A DNA stretch of 64,000 bases, taken from Streptococcus azizii (GTDB lineage Bacteria; Bacillota; Bacilli; Lactobacillales; Streptococcaceae). The notes beneath the pieces are model-generated. The model was not told the DNA's origin. It was given only the letters and a program-made list of their open reading frames with translations, and did not search any database. A program made the translations under genes and the position numbers. This document shows, piece after piece, positions 46,079 to 55,374 of the stretch. The DNA is taken from positions 186,001 to 250,000 of the forward strand of contig NZ_MSPR01000001.1 in the NCBI RefSeq assembly GCF_001984715.1, written 5' to 3'. The number at the start of each line of letters is the position of its first letter. Position 1 is the stretch's first letter.

Positions 46079-46108
46079 CAAAAAAGGGTAGCCACCCTTT
46101 TTTGCGTA
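46079..46108 (-). terminator. Terminator of the glycyl radical enzyme operon
   Basis: CGCAAAAAAGGGT and ACCCTTTTTTGCG form a 13-bp perfect stem with a four-base loop just after the GldA-like gene. Confidence 0.85.
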
Positions 46109-46118
46109 TGTCATCTCA

Positions 46119-47210
46119 CTAATTCAAACTTCTCACATGCTGGTCAACCGCCAGAATCGCCTGAGCAATCGCAGCTGCTGTAACATCCATCGACAGGTGG
46201 TGAATAGTCTCAGCTGTGAGGATTGCCTGTTGACCCACCCAAAGTAGGTCATCATAATGAGCAGTCTCCAAATGGAACTCCGCCAAAGTCGTCGGTATTT
46301 CAATCGCTTGATAGAGACAAATGTAGCGGTTCAGTTCTCCGAGTGGACGATTTTCAAGCTGGAGTTCTACCAAGGTCCCATAGGCTATTTTTTCTCCGTG
46401 AGTCAAATGGCAACGATCCCCTGCCAAGGCTGTCAGCCCACTGCCAATCGCAAGGGCAAGTGTAAAAGCTACACCTCCACCACTAAGACCACTCAGTAAG
46501 ATATTCGCCTCAATGATGTTTTCAAGAGCTGGTGTGACCCTTTGCTGTTCACAGTCCTGCATAGCAGCTCGCCCATCGGTAAATAAGGTCTGCTGACATT
46601 GTCGACCAAGGGCAAGAGTCGCTAGACTTGAAGTTGTTCCTAATTCCACACTTCCATCTGGCTGTTGCACTAAACGCCCATCCATCTGGGAGGCCAAAGC
46701 ATTGGCGATTCCGGAGGCCAGCAGTTGCCTCGGAGCCTGTGCAATCACTGCTGAATCCACCAAGACAAGATCAGCACTCCTGCCATGGTGTCGATAGTTT
46801 TCAATAGTCCCCTCATCCGTATAGATGACCGATAAGGATGACGTCGGCGCACCTGTAGAAGCAAGCGTCGGTGCTGCTACAAGCGGTAACGCTAGGATGT
46901 CAGCAAGCACCTTGGCATGGTCCATCGTCTCACCGCCACCGAGACCAATAATCATATCCACTCGTTGCCCTGATATATCTGCAAGAAGATGGGTGATTGC
47001 ATTTTCAGAAACGATCCCATCGCACCTTCTGTCAGTCACTCGCATACCGTAACGAGTTAAATAGGCTATGAAGCGCTCGCCCACCAAGTCAAAGACCCGA
47101 CTATCACAGAGCAACAAGGGCTGATGCCCTAAGCTCAATAATTCCTTTGCGTGTTCAAACAGGGCATCCTTTCCCTGAATATAACGAGATGGACTGGCCA
47201 ATGCTTTCAT
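46119..47210 (-). CDS. gldA: GldA-like iron-alcohol dehydrogenase family protein, metal site degenerate
   Basis: A 363-residue homologue of glycerol dehydrogenase (glycerol/dihydroxyacetone; 1,2-propanediol/hydroxyacetone). ATG 47210 has AAGAGG upstream. NAD motif GLGGGETMDHAK and STGAPTSSLSVIYTDEG are present. Of three zinc ligands in active GldA, two are replaced: the Asp of GIADALA is N170 (GIANALA) and the His of GGLAAAHAIHNG is L253 (segment reads VAFTLALAIGSG). H271 in LTHGEK remains. The substrate-pocket Asp of STDAPTS is G120. It is the last gene of the operon after the aldolase. Probably not a normal glycerol dehydrogenase. Confidence 0.85.
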   Translation of the reverse strand: MKALASPSRYIQGKDALFEHAKELLSLGHQPLLLCDSRVFDLVGERFIAYLTRYGMRVTDRRCDGIVSENAITHLLADISGQRVDMIIGLGGGETMDHAKVLADILALPLVAAPTLASTGAPTSSLSVIYTDEGTIENYRHHGRSADLVLVDSAVIAQAPRQLLASGIANALASQMDGRLVQQPDGSVELGTTSSLATLALGRQCQQTLFTDGRAAMQDCEQQRVTPALENIIEANILLSGLSGGGVAFTLALAIGSGLTALAGDRCHLTHGEKIAYGTLVELQLENRPLGELNRYICLYQAIEIPTTLAEFHLETAHYDDLLWVGQQAILTAETIHHLSMDVTAAAIAQAILAVDQHVRSLN

Positions 47211-47227
47211 AGAAACCTCTTTCTGTC

Positions 47228-47896
47228 TCAGATATGTAACTGTCCCTGTGCTTCCTCCCAATCTTTGGCAAAATCATCAACTGCCTTATCAATAGCCGGC
47301 ATGGCAAAGGCGGCTGCAAACACCTCACTTCCTGCCGTGACTGCTTGAGCACCGCAGGCAAAGGCACGATTCACTTGAGCAACATTTTTAAAAGAGGCCG
47401 CTAAAATCTTGCTCTGTGACCCTGATCTGGCAATCGCTTGTGCTAACTGACAGAGGACCTCCTCTGGATCAATGTTCAAATTCTCCATCCGATTATAATA
47501 GGGAGCTAGATAGTCTACCCCAGCCTCTATTGCTAATAAGCCCTGGAATGTTGTGTAGATAGCAGTGGCAGTAATCCGAGCCCCTTCTTCTTTTAAAACC
47601 TTTATTGCCGCTAATCCATCTGTCGTCACAGGAATTTTAATATAGATATCACTCCCGAGTTTCTGCTGAATGTTGCGAGCATCACGAAGGATTCCCTCGT
47701 AGTCTTTCGCTACTACTTGGACATGAATCGAAGCCGAGTCTCCAATCACTTCCCGTATCTCTTGAATCCGTTCAAAAAAGTGAAGCTGTCCCTCTTTTTT
47801 GACAATGGTCGGATTGGATGTCACCCCTGCAAGCGGGAGAATCTTCGCCCATTTTTTGATGTCATCAAGATTTACTGTATCAAGCATAAATTCCAT
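47228..47896 (-). CDS. talC: Fructose-6-phosphate aldolase-type transaldolase (TalC/FSA)
   Basis: A 222-residue class I aldolase of the small transaldolase family. The Schiff-base Lys is K87 in [24 protein letters not shown] near the start and [13 protein letters not shown] late are typical. FSA enzymes cleave fructose 6-phosphate or, with better physiological sense, 1-deoxy-fructose 6-phosphate to glyceraldehyde 3-phosphate and hydroxyacetone. It lies between the glycyl radical enzyme (12 bases) and the GldA-like gene (17 bases). Confidence 0.93.
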   Translation of the reverse strand: MEFMLDTVNLDDIKKWAKILPLAGVTSNPTIVKKEGQLHFFERIQEIREVIGDSASIHVQVVAKDYEGILRDARNIQQKLGSDIYIKIPVTTDGLAAIKVLKEEGARITATAIYTTFQGLLAIEAGVDYLAPYYNRMENLNIDPEEVLCQLAQAIARSGSQSKILAASFKNVAQVNRAFACGAQAVTAGSEVFAAAFAMPAIDKAVDDFAKDWEEAQGQLHI

Positions 47897-47908
47897 ATAA
47901 AACCTCTT

Positions 47909-50350
47909 TTACAATGTATGTTCCGTCCGTCCAATAATATCATCTTGTGTAGCTTTCGACAGAACGTTGAAGAAAGCTGAGTAACCTGCAACACGCACGA
48001 TCAAATCCCGATGCTTTTCTGGATGTTTTTGTGCGTCTAGTAATGTTTCACGTGACACAACGTTGTATTGAATATGATAACCATGGAGACGGTTGAAGAA
48101 TGTCCGAAGAAGGGCAATCAATTTTTCCTTATCTTCTTCCTTTGCAAGTGTCTGCGGATTCACTTTTTGATTGAGCAAGACACCGCCTACAATTTCGTGC
48201 GTTGGTAATTTTGAAACAGATTTCAAGACAGAAGTCGGACCTTTTTTATCTATGTTGTGCGACGGTGAACATCCTTCCGCTAATGGCGTTCCTGCATTCC
48301 GTCCATCTGGAGTTGCCAGCGTTCCACGTCCTTGACCCACATTGGCTGAGATAGAGGAGGTTCCAGAATAGCGAATACCTCCGATTGGTCCTCGACCGTA
48401 GCGCGTATTTGGATACTTGGCAATCTCTTCCACATAAATATCGTATGCATCTCGTACCAACTGGTCTGCGTAATCATCATCGTTTCCATACTTAGGAGCC
48501 TCATGGATTAGCATGTCTTGGATCTCTTTGCCACGCTCACCTGCATAGTCCGTCTCTAAAGCCTGCCACAACTCAGCTGGTGTTAGGCGCCCCTCTTCAA
48601 AGACAAGTTTCTTAATCGCAGCCAGTGAATCGGATAGATTGGCAATCCCAACCTGTAATCCTGAGATATAATCGTAAACAGCCCCACCTTCTTTCAGGTG
48701 CTTGCCTCGTCCAATACAGTCATCTGTCAGCGCCGAACAAAGGATGTCTGGTACTTCTCGCTCAAGGGACAAATCAATCGCATTTTCAACGACCACACTC
48801 ATCCGAGTGAGGTAGCGGAGGGTCTTATCCCAGGCGGCTTGTAACTCCTCAAAGCTCTCCATATCCTTGAAATGACCAAATGCTGGAGCAAACCGCTTGC
48901 CAGAAGCTGGGTCAATTCCATCATTCATCGTGATGAGTAGCACTTTCGGAAAGTTCATATAACTCATACCGGTACAGCGATAGCCCCATTTACCGGGTAC
49001 AGCCGTCTCAACACAGCCAATCGCGCTGTAGTCATAAGCATCATCTTCTAGCACTCCCTTTTCAATAAAGGAAGGAATGATAATCTCATCGTTGTTAAAA
49101 GCAGGCATTCCAAAGCCAAGTTTCATCACTTCGATACACTCGTTCATAAAGCGTGCATCTAAGCCAGCATGGTAGCGAACGGTTAAGTTCGGTTGCGGCA
49201 GGTGTGTCTGTGCTACAGACTTCAACACAAGATAGGATAGTGGATTGACGGCATCCTTCTTATCCCGCGTCTGTCCACCAATCGTCACATTTTGATACAA
49301 GGGACTACCCGCAGATGAAAATGTATGTGCTTGACTACGTACCTTATTGATCGTAATTGTTTTAATCCAGAGATTAGTCAAGCGCTCCACAATGCTCTCT
49401 TGCGTTTCACGACCGGACTCTAAATCTGCTTTCACATAAGGATACATGTATTGATCAAAGCGACCATAGGAGAGCGAATGCCCATTTGATTCGATTTGGA
49501 GGATACATTGGATAAACCAAACAGACTGAACAGCTTCTGCAAAGGTAGTTGCTGGTTCATACGGTACTTTTGAGCAAATAGCTGCAATTTCAAGCAACTC
49601 TTTTCGGCGCTTAGGACTCGCTGTCTCAGCCAACTCCTGAGCCAGTTTGACAAAGCGTTCTGCGTAGGTCTTGACTGCATCAACGACAATAAAGATGGAA
49701 TCATAGAAATGATATTTGTCGATACTTGCCGGATCTGTCAAATCTAAGGCTGCTTTTGCTGCTCTTGCCTTTTCTTCAAAACCTTTCAAACCATATTGCA
49801 GTAACTTTTCATAATTGACTGCCAAGTGGGCATCCCCAGAATTCATCTTCCCTTCCATTCCGAAGAACCCTGTTTCCATATATACCTGCGTTTCTTCCGG
49901 CAGCATAACCCCTGCTTTTGAACGTAAATTATTCTTTTCCCAAAATGGGGCAATGCTCCGCAACTGCTCTTTTGTTTCCTCTGTGATATAAAAGACGTCC
50001 CCATCACGCTTTTCAAATAGATCAAGCTCATTTAGGACAAACTCCAGAGTATACTCAGGGAAAATAGGAGCATCTTTATTAGAAGAAGCCTGATTTCCTA
50101 CAATCATCGTTTCATCTTCAATGTAAAGCGTCATATTCTCCAAGATTTCTCTTAGCATATAGGCACGCTTTAAGACATTTGGCTTTTCCTTATGCTCTTG
50201 ATAGGCTCTTGTCACCAAGACAGCGCGTTCTGCATCAATGTAAGGTTTTTTATTAAGGACATCTTCCCGGTACTTATGCATGCGCTCCGTTAAATCGCCA
50301 AAATACTCCGTTTTAATGCTGGTGCTAGCAACTTCTACCATTGTTTTCAT
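47909..50350 (-). CDS. pflD: Glycyl radical enzyme, PflD/YbiW-like
   Basis: An 813-residue anaerobic radical enzyme. The glycyl radical site is G789 in RVAGYSAFF. The active-site thiyl is C446 in GCVET, with E448, a C-x-E arrangement seen in C-O-cleaving dehydratase/lyase types and not the Cys-Cys pair of pyruvate formate-lyase, so formate acetyltransferase annotation would mislead. It is followed by an FSA-type aldolase and a GldA-like gene and preceded by a PTS, matching the anhydroglycolysis set described for E. coli YbiW/PflD. Its activase is at 55375. A strong promoter precedes it. Confidence 0.88.
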   Translation of the reverse strand: MKTMVEVASTSIKTEYFGDLTERMHKYREDVLNKKPYIDAERAVLVTRAYQEHKEKPNVLKRAYMLREILENMTLYIEDETMIVGNQASSNKDAPIFPEYTLEFVLNELDLFEKRDGDVFYITEETKEQLRSIAPFWEKNNLRSKAGVMLPEETQVYMETGFFGMEGKMNSGDAHLAVNYEKLLQYGLKGFEEKARAAKAALDLTDPASIDKYHFYDSIFIVVDAVKTYAERFVKLAQELAETASPKRRKELLEIAAICSKVPYEPATTFAEAVQSVWFIQCILQIESNGHSLSYGRFDQYMYPYVKADLESGRETQESIVERLTNLWIKTITINKVRSQAHTFSSAGSPLYQNVTIGGQTRDKKDAVNPLSYLVLKSVAQTHLPQPNLTVRYHAGLDARFMNECIEVMKLGFGMPAFNNDEIIIPSFIEKGVLEDDAYDYSAIGCVETAVPGKWGYRCTGMSYMNFPKVLLITMNDGIDPASGKRFAPAFGHFKDMESFEELQAAWDKTLRYLTRMSVVVENAIDLSLEREVPDILCSALTDDCIGRGKHLKEGGAVYDYISGLQVGIANLSDSLAAIKKLVFEEGRLTPAELWQALETDYAGERGKEIQDMLIHEAPKYGNDDDYADQLVRDAYDIYVEEIAKYPNTRYGRGPIGGIRYSGTSSISANVGQGRGTLATPDGRNAGTPLAEGCSPSHNIDKKGPTSVLKSVSKLPTHEIVGGVLLNQKVNPQTLAKEEDKEKLIALLRTFFNRLHGYHIQYNVVSRETLLDAQKHPEKHRDLIVRVAGYSAFFNVLSKATQDDIIGRTEHTL

Positions 50351-50397
50351 GATTCTTTCCTTTCATTAGAAAATTTTTTTGTTTCGTTTGTAATTAA

Positions 50398-50426
50398 ATT
50401 GTACTGATTCTGCTCTTTTTTGTCAA
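50398..50426 (-). promoter_or_regulatory. Promoter of the glycyl radical enzyme operon
   Basis: TTGACA (complement of 50421-50426), 17 bp and TACAAT (complement of 50398-50403), a near-consensus sigma-A promoter about 48 bases before the start. The leader carries TTACAAACGAAACAAA, a possible operator. Confidence 0.85.
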
Positions 50427-50482
50427 TCAATAAAGAATCTTACAGAAAACATATTCGATTCTGCACATCTGTGCAATAATTT

Positions 50483-51784
50483 CTAGGCAGCAGCTTCTTG
50501 TTCGTTCTTATACGCTATCGCGTCTTGTACTTTAAAGAAGGGGAAGTAAACCAGTGTGGAGATGACTAAAATCAGTAGTTGCACTACTGCACCTTGCCAG
50601 CCTGCAACCATAAATCCAGAGATAATAGCTGGGGTACTCCACGGCAGGGTCACACCAGAAAATGGGGCCATAAATCCAATGGCAATCGCGCTATAGACAA
50701 GGACCGCCGCTAATATGGGAACCAGTAAAAATGGAACAAACATGACTGGATTCATCACAATCGGAAAGCCGAAAACAACAGGTTCATTGACGTTGAATAG
50801 AGCAGGAAACGCAGCAACCTTCCCGAGGGCCTTATATTGCTTTGATTTTGCTGCAAACAACATCGCTACTACAATTCCAAAGGTAATGCCTGATCCAGAC
50901 ATGATTAAAAAGCTATCCAAAAATTGTTGCGTCACAATGTGCGCTCCCTCTTTCACAGACAAATTACCTGCTACTAGCATGGCCTTGTTGGCATCTAAAT
51001 TAGATAGTAAGAGGGCTGTGACAACCCCGTTGACAACGGATTGTCCATGCACTCCAAACCACCATAAGAAAGAGATGAAAAAAGCAATTCCAATAGCGCC
51101 ATAAAGAGAACCAGTTAATCCTTGCAGTGGTACTTGAAGGACATCATAAATCATCTCAATAAAGGTGCCACCACCTGTGGCCACTTTAGAGACAATATAC
51201 ACAATCATTGATAGCAAAAAGATAACAAAGGCGGGGATCATTGCCTCAAATTGCTTGGCAATGGCTTGTGGTACCTGCTCAGGCATTTTAATGACAATAT
51301 GGCGTTGAATAAACATGGTGTAAATCGCACCGACTACCAACCCAATGATGATCGCACCAATAATACCTTGTCCACCAAACCAAACTTTTGCAATCGCATC
51401 TCCAATGGCCTCTCCTTGTTCAGGAACGTATGAAGATCTCAGTAGAATGAAAAAGGTAGATAGGGATAGCACTCCTGCAGGCAAAGGTTCTACACCACTA
51501 TTTTTAGCATAGGAATAGCCGATAGAAAAACAGGAAATCAAGCCCATAATGGCAAATGTGCCGCTATATACCTGCATAAATGGTTCTGTCCAATCAGCAC
51601 CAAATACACCTGCTATGGCTTGATTCAAGCCCTCAAAGGGAAGCTGACCCATAATCAGAAATAGGCTTCCCACCACTGTCAATGGTAAAATCGCCAACAT
51701 CCCATCCTTTAGGGCAATAATCCCTCTCATATTGACAAATTTCATAATTGGACCGATTATTTTAGTCGTATCAAATTGAGCCAT
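50483..51784 (-). CDS. PTS lactose/cellobiose-family EIIC permease
   Basis: A 433-residue membrane permease with about ten helices of the lactose/cellobiose (LacE/CelB) family. Visible: LKDGMLAILPLTVVGSLFLI near the start, the WWFGVHGQS loop that binds sugar (about 240-250), NEPVVFGFPIVMNP (about 330-345). Together with the IIB and IIA upstream it forms a complete transporter. The neighbouring catabolic genes suggest a polyol-like sugar such as 1,5-anhydroglucitol or anhydromannitol rather than cellobiose. Confidence 0.9.
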   Translation of the reverse strand: MAQFDTTKIIGPIMKFVNMRGIIALKDGMLAILPLTVVGSLFLIMGQLPFEGLNQAIAGVFGADWTEPFMQVYSGTFAIMGLISCFSIGYSYAKNSGVEPLPAGVLSLSTFFILLRSSYVPEQGEAIGDAIAKVWFGGQGIIGAIIIGLVVGAIYTMFIQRHIVIKMPEQVPQAIAKQFEAMIPAFVIFLLSMIVYIVSKVATGGGTFIEMIYDVLQVPLQGLTGSLYGAIGIAFFISFLWWFGVHGQSVVNGVVTALLLSNLDANKAMLVAGNLSVKEGAHIVTQQFLDSFLIMSGSGITFGIVVAMLFAAKSKQYKALGKVAAFPALFNVNEPVVFGFPIVMNPVMFVPFLLVPILAAVLVYSAIAIGFMAPFSGVTLPWSTPAIISGFMVAGWQGAVVQLLILVISTLVYFPFFKVQDAIAYKNEQEAAA

Positions 51785-51800
51785 TGTATACCTCCACTCT

Positions 51801-52106
51801 CTAGCTCACGAGATCCAGCGCTAATTGTAGCACTTTTTTACCATCAAACATTCCATAGTCTGCCATCGGAATAACAGCGATGGGGACTTGGGCCTCATCA
51901 CAAATAGCCTTTGACTTTTCTAGCGTATAGGCAACCTGAGGTCCGAGCAGCGCAACATCTATTTGCGAAACGTAGTCTGCGATTTTAGCCTGTGAAAAGG
52001 CATCAATTTCTGCCTCAATACCTGCTTCCTTGGCTGCTATTTTCATATTATTCACTAGCATACCTGTTGAGAATCCTGCTGCACAAAATAATCCAATTCT
52101 TACCAT
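51801..52106 (-). CDS. PTS lactose/cellobiose-family EIIB
   Basis: A 101-residue EIIB with phospho-accepting C8 in GLFCAAGFSTGML. ATG 52106 is chosen because AGGAGAG lies eight bases upstream; a GTG six codons earlier overlaps the EIIA stop but has no site. It transfers phosphate from EIIA to the sugar carried by EIIC; 16 bases separate it from the EIIC gene. Confidence 0.92.
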   Translation of the reverse strand: MVRIGLFCAAGFSTGMLVNNMKIAAKEAGIEAEIDAFSQAKIADYVSQIDVALLGPQVAYTLEKSKAICDEAQVPIAVIPMADYGMFDGKKVLQLALDLVS

Positions 52107-52123
52107 TTTCCTGTCTCTCCTCA

Positions 52124-52444
52124 CTAGCTGTTAGCCAATTCTTTTCTTAAATCAATTATTTCTTTTATCAGATTTATTTCTGTAATGCTGGTCATTAAAT
52201 GGTCTTGCGAATGTACAAATAAGGCAGTAATTTCCGTTTTTGTTCCACTCGCTTCCTGGGCTAAAAACTGGGTCTGCATATTGTGGGCTTCCAGCAGGGC
52301 TGCATCTGCCAATGCCACCTCTTCCTCACTTTCTGCAAACCTTCCATGTTTCGCATGATTCAACGCCTGATAGATATGCTGCTTGGCATCTCCTGCATTG
52401 AGAATCAACCCCATAATAATTTGATTAGGTACAATAACGTCCAT
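52124..52444 (-). CDS. PTS lactose/cellobiose-family EIIA
   Basis: A 106-residue helical EIIA (LacF/CelC type); active H78 lies in FVHSQDHLMTS. ATG 52444 is preceded by GAGG and AAGGA; the open frame upstream runs through the promoter and is not coding. It is the first gene of the PTS unit. Confidence 0.92.
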   Translation of the reverse strand: MDVIVPNQIIMGLILNAGDAKQHIYQALNHAKHGRFAESEEEVALADAALLEAHNMQTQFLAQEASGTKTEITALFVHSQDHLMTSITEINLIKEIIDLRKELANS

Positions 52445-52469
52445 TTCCTTACCTCGTCTTATTTTTTCT

Positions 52470-52518
52470 TGTAAAGCGCTTTCACCTATACTATAGCACT
52501 GCTTGGTCACTTCGTCAA
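52470..52518 (-). promoter_or_regulatory. PTS operon promoter with cre-like site
   Basis: TTGACG (complement of 52513-52518), 17 bp and TATAGT (complement of 52490-52495). Just downstream, TGAAAGCGCTTTACA (complement of 52470-52484) resembles a cre site and would cover the transcription start, suggesting catabolite repression. Confidence 0.75.
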
Positions 52519-52559
52519 TACTTTTGTGCGTATATTCATTTTTTGCTACTTTTGTGCAA

Positions 52560-53412
52560 AAATAAGATGCAAAGGGCGTGTAAAAAGCGAATGAAAAATA
52601 GGAAATCGAATCAGGTTGTCTTGCAACCACTAACCTCGCTATCTAATTTTTAGGCTCGGGTAGCAATAGTCACTTCCCTGACTATTGCTATCCCAAAGGG
52701 ATTCTCAGCTGTAATTGGCTAAAGCCAAAACAGCTGCCTATCCGCTAAAGGGATTCTCATCTGTAATCAGCTAAAGCTGAAACAGCTGCCTATCTTTTTT
52801 CCGAGCTTTTAGCCCGTGTTCAGTTACATTAAGATACAAAGCCCGTGAAAAACTCAAAGCGAAAATAGGAAATACGACGAAGAAACTGGGGGTTCTAGGA
52901 GTATTTATCTTTTTCGCACAGAGTTTAGGGCGTGTTCAATTACACAAGATACAAAGCCCGTGAAAAACTCAAAGCGAAAATAGGAAATACGACGAAGAAA
53001 CTGGGGGTTCTAGGAGTATTTATCTTTTTCGCACAGAGTTTAGGGCGTGTTCAATTACACAAGATACAAAGCCCGTGAAAAACTCAAAGCGAAAATAGGA
53101 TTGAAACAGTTTGGGGAACTGTTTCAACGGTCACCTAGAAATAAGAAAGTGACCATAGAAGTTCGGGGAGTAACCTAATCCAGTGGATTAGGTTACTCCG
53201 AGCCAAGAAATCGGAAAGCGAGGATTAACCAGTTGAAATAAGAAAGTGACCACAGAAGCCTGACCTAGGAAATAGGAAATTTGACGAGTGAAAAGCTCCA
53301 ATAGAGGAGCTTATTCCTTAAAGGTAGTTGAGAACTTGCCAAAACAAACGCCTATTTCCCGCCCCAACTACCTTTACCTTTGTCGCCCATTCGGATACTT
53401 TTTTAGAGTAAA
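52560..53412 (+). repeat. Cassette repeat field with an exact tandem duplication
   Basis: Lies between the PTS promoter and the SorC-type regulator. It holds hairpins GGTTG/CAACC (about 52614), AGCAATAGTCA/TGACTATTGCT (about 52663-52690), two nested CAGCTG types (about 52706 and 52757), then a 115-bp cassette present twice in identical form (52831-52945 and 52946-53060) and a third head from 53061. After that come TTGAAACAGTT/AACTGTTTCAA (about 53101-53127) and GTAACCTAATCC/GGATTAGGTTAC (about 53168-53195). No gene seen. Confidence 0.85.
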
Positions 53413-53494
53413 CACCCTCTGTGAAAAATCAAGAAAAAAGCCATCTCTGAAAACAGGGGCAAACAATGCCTAGCTTTCAAAGATAGCCTGTAGC

Positions 53495-54493
53495 TTATAA
53501 GGTTATATCGGGGTCGCTAGAAAATGAGCGATCCCCATCCAATTCCAACACCTGTAAAATGGTCCGATAATCGGTGACAAGATGGGTGATATAGCCCTGG
53601 CGCAATACTGCCAGCATGGCCTCCACCTTGTTGTCTCCATAAGCAATCGCAATAGAACGAGGAACTTTACCAAGCTCTGCCAAAGAGATCGCAATGGTTC
53701 GATCCACTACATCATCAGCAATCTCCCTTCCCTGTGCATCTAAAAACCGACAGCATATTTCCCCAACTGCACCGCTTTGATTCATTCTCTTAAAATCTTC
53801 ATCGGTCAACATATCCAACCACTGACGATTATCTTTGTCTACTCGACCACCTATCCCGACAATCGCAAGGTCTAATCTCTCCCAGTTATCAATAATTTCT
53901 TCAAAATACTTAGAGGATCGAATACCTAATGCTAAATCCTTGCTTTCTTGTACAATGGTCGCATTGATGAACGAACACTCTCCATGAAATTTATGCATCA
54001 ACTCATACATAAGGGTATTGACATGGTAGCGGGCATTGATATGGCTGGGACCACCTGCCAGTGGGTAGAAATGCACATTTTTCATCTGGCGCGGAATCAT
54101 TTTCGCCACCACATTGCTCAAGGTCTTCCCCCAAGAAATCCCTACATTGCTATGGTTTTTCAACTCTCCCCGTATCATAGCTGCTCCAGCATTAGCCATC
54201 ATCTCCTCCAGTGATTTGTCCGAAGAAGCGACGCTGGATACAATCTCAATATTTTCCAGATTGTATTTTTCTTTGACGTAATGCTCTAAATGAAAGAGAT
54301 CCGTATCAAACTCATGAATTTCTATCGTGACAACTCCTTTTTCTCGAGCTCTTGTTAACATTCGACTGATCGTCGTTCGATAGATACCGAGTTCTTTTGC
54401 TACCTCAGCCTGACTTTTTCCTTCAATGTAATATAGATATGCGACTTTCGCTAGCTGCTTTCTATTGTTTGCTGCTATTTCTCTCCTACCCAT
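53495..54493 (-). CDS. SorC/CggR-type sugar-binding transcriptional regulator
   Basis: A 332-residue regulator with N-terminal HTH (QAEVAKELGIYRTTISRMLTRAREKG, about 28-53) and a SorC C-terminal phosphosugar-binding domain (about 60-320; VGISWGKTLSNVV, LAIVGIGG). It lies 14 bases downstream of the DeoR regulator gene. An operon-wide activator or repressor responding to a phosphorylated intermediate is inferred. Confidence 0.9.
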   Translation of the reverse strand: MGRREIAANNRKQLAKVAYLYYIEGKSQAEVAKELGIYRTTISRMLTRAREKGVVTIEIHEFDTDLFHLEHYVKEKYNLENIEIVSSVASSDKSLEEMMANAGAAMIRGELKNHSNVGISWGKTLSNVVAKMIPRQMKNVHFYPLAGGPSHINARYHVNTLMYELMHKFHGECSFINATIVQESKDLALGIRSSKYFEEIIDNWERLDLAIVGIGGRVDKDNRQWLDMLTDEDFKRMNQSGAVGEICCRFLDAQGREIADDVVDRTIAISLAELGKVPRSIAIAYGDNKVEAMLAVLRQGYITHLVTDYRTILQVLELDGDRSFSSDPDITL

Positions 54494-54507
54494 CTCTCTT
54501 CTCCCGT

Positions 54508-55254
54508 CTAGCGAACTTTTGTGACCTGGACTCCTTGACCTGTTAATAGCTTCTCTTTCTCAATCGGTATTTGGTCATCCGTTATGACACGGCTTACCTC
54601 TGTCGCGCTAAATTGACTGACAGTCCCTCGCTTACTAAATTTCGTTGAGTCGGTCAAAATAATAACATCTTCTGCTGCATCAGCCATCGCTCGCACAACC
54701 TCTGTTCTCATCAAGTCCTTTCCAGTGAACCCTTCCCCCTCTGCAAATCCATCTGTCCCAATAAACGCCTTCTTGACATGAAACAGCGAAATCATTTCTT
54801 TTAAAAGAGGGCCTACCGTCACCTGAGAATTTTTTTGATATTCCCCCCCTAATAGGATAACCTTACACGAATCATAAGAACGGATATAATCTGCAATAAA
54901 ATAGGAATTCGTGATGATGGTGACATTCCGCTTTTGTTGACAAATTTGCTCTGCTAAAAGAGCACAGGTGGAGCCTGACTCGATGATAACGGTCTCATTA
55001 TCTTGGATAAGCCCCACTGCTGTTTGAGCAATTTTCCGTTTCAAATCATGATGAAAGGACAGGCGAACATTTAGGTCATCACCACTATTTAAAACAGCAT
55101 AGCCATGCTCCCGGTGCAATAACCCCCTACTCTCTAATTTATCCAAATCTTTCCGAATCGTAACTTTCGAAACATTCAGCATTCCTGACAATGTATTCAC
55201 ATCAATCTTCTCATATTGCGATACAAGTTTTACTATTTGATCTAAGCGTTCCAT
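54508..55254 (-). CDS. DeoR-family transcriptional regulator
   Basis: A 248-residue repressor-type protein with DeoR winged helix (DVNTLSGMLNVSKVTIRKDLDKLE, about 18-41) and a DeoRC sensor domain with IIESGSTCALLAEQI and KAFIGTDGFAEGEGFT. It diverges from the activase gene at 55375 and forms an operon with the SorC gene. An inverted repeat over the activase promoter could be its operator. Confidence 0.92.
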   Translation of the reverse strand: MERLDQIVKLVSQYEKIDVNTLSGMLNVSKVTIRKDLDKLESRGLLHREHGYAVLNSGDDLNVRLSFHHDLKRKIAQTAVGLIQDNETVIIESGSTCALLAEQICQQKRNVTIITNSYFIADYIRSYDSCKVILLGGEYQKNSQVTVGPLLKEMISLFHVKKAFIGTDGFAEGEGFTGKDLMRTEVVRAMADAAEDVIILTDSTKFSKRGTVSQFSATEVSRVITDDQIPIEKEKLLTGQGVQVTKVR

Positions 55255-55324
55255 ACGATGACCTCCTTCTCTAGTGTACCAAATTTCATCCGATAAACAA
55301 AGTAAAATAAACTTACGCTCGTAA

Positions 55325-55359
55325 TTGATTTGTTTTCATTTGAATGATATAATGAAACA
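55325..55359 (+). promoter_or_regulatory. Activase promoter and candidate operator
   Basis: TTGATT (55325-55330), 17 bp and TATAAT (55348-55353). TGTTTTCATT and AATGAAACA (55331-55359) form an imperfect inverted repeat spanning the spacer and -10, a likely binding site for the divergently encoded DeoR protein. Confidence 0.7.
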
Positions 55360-55374
55360 AAAAGAGGATTTACA

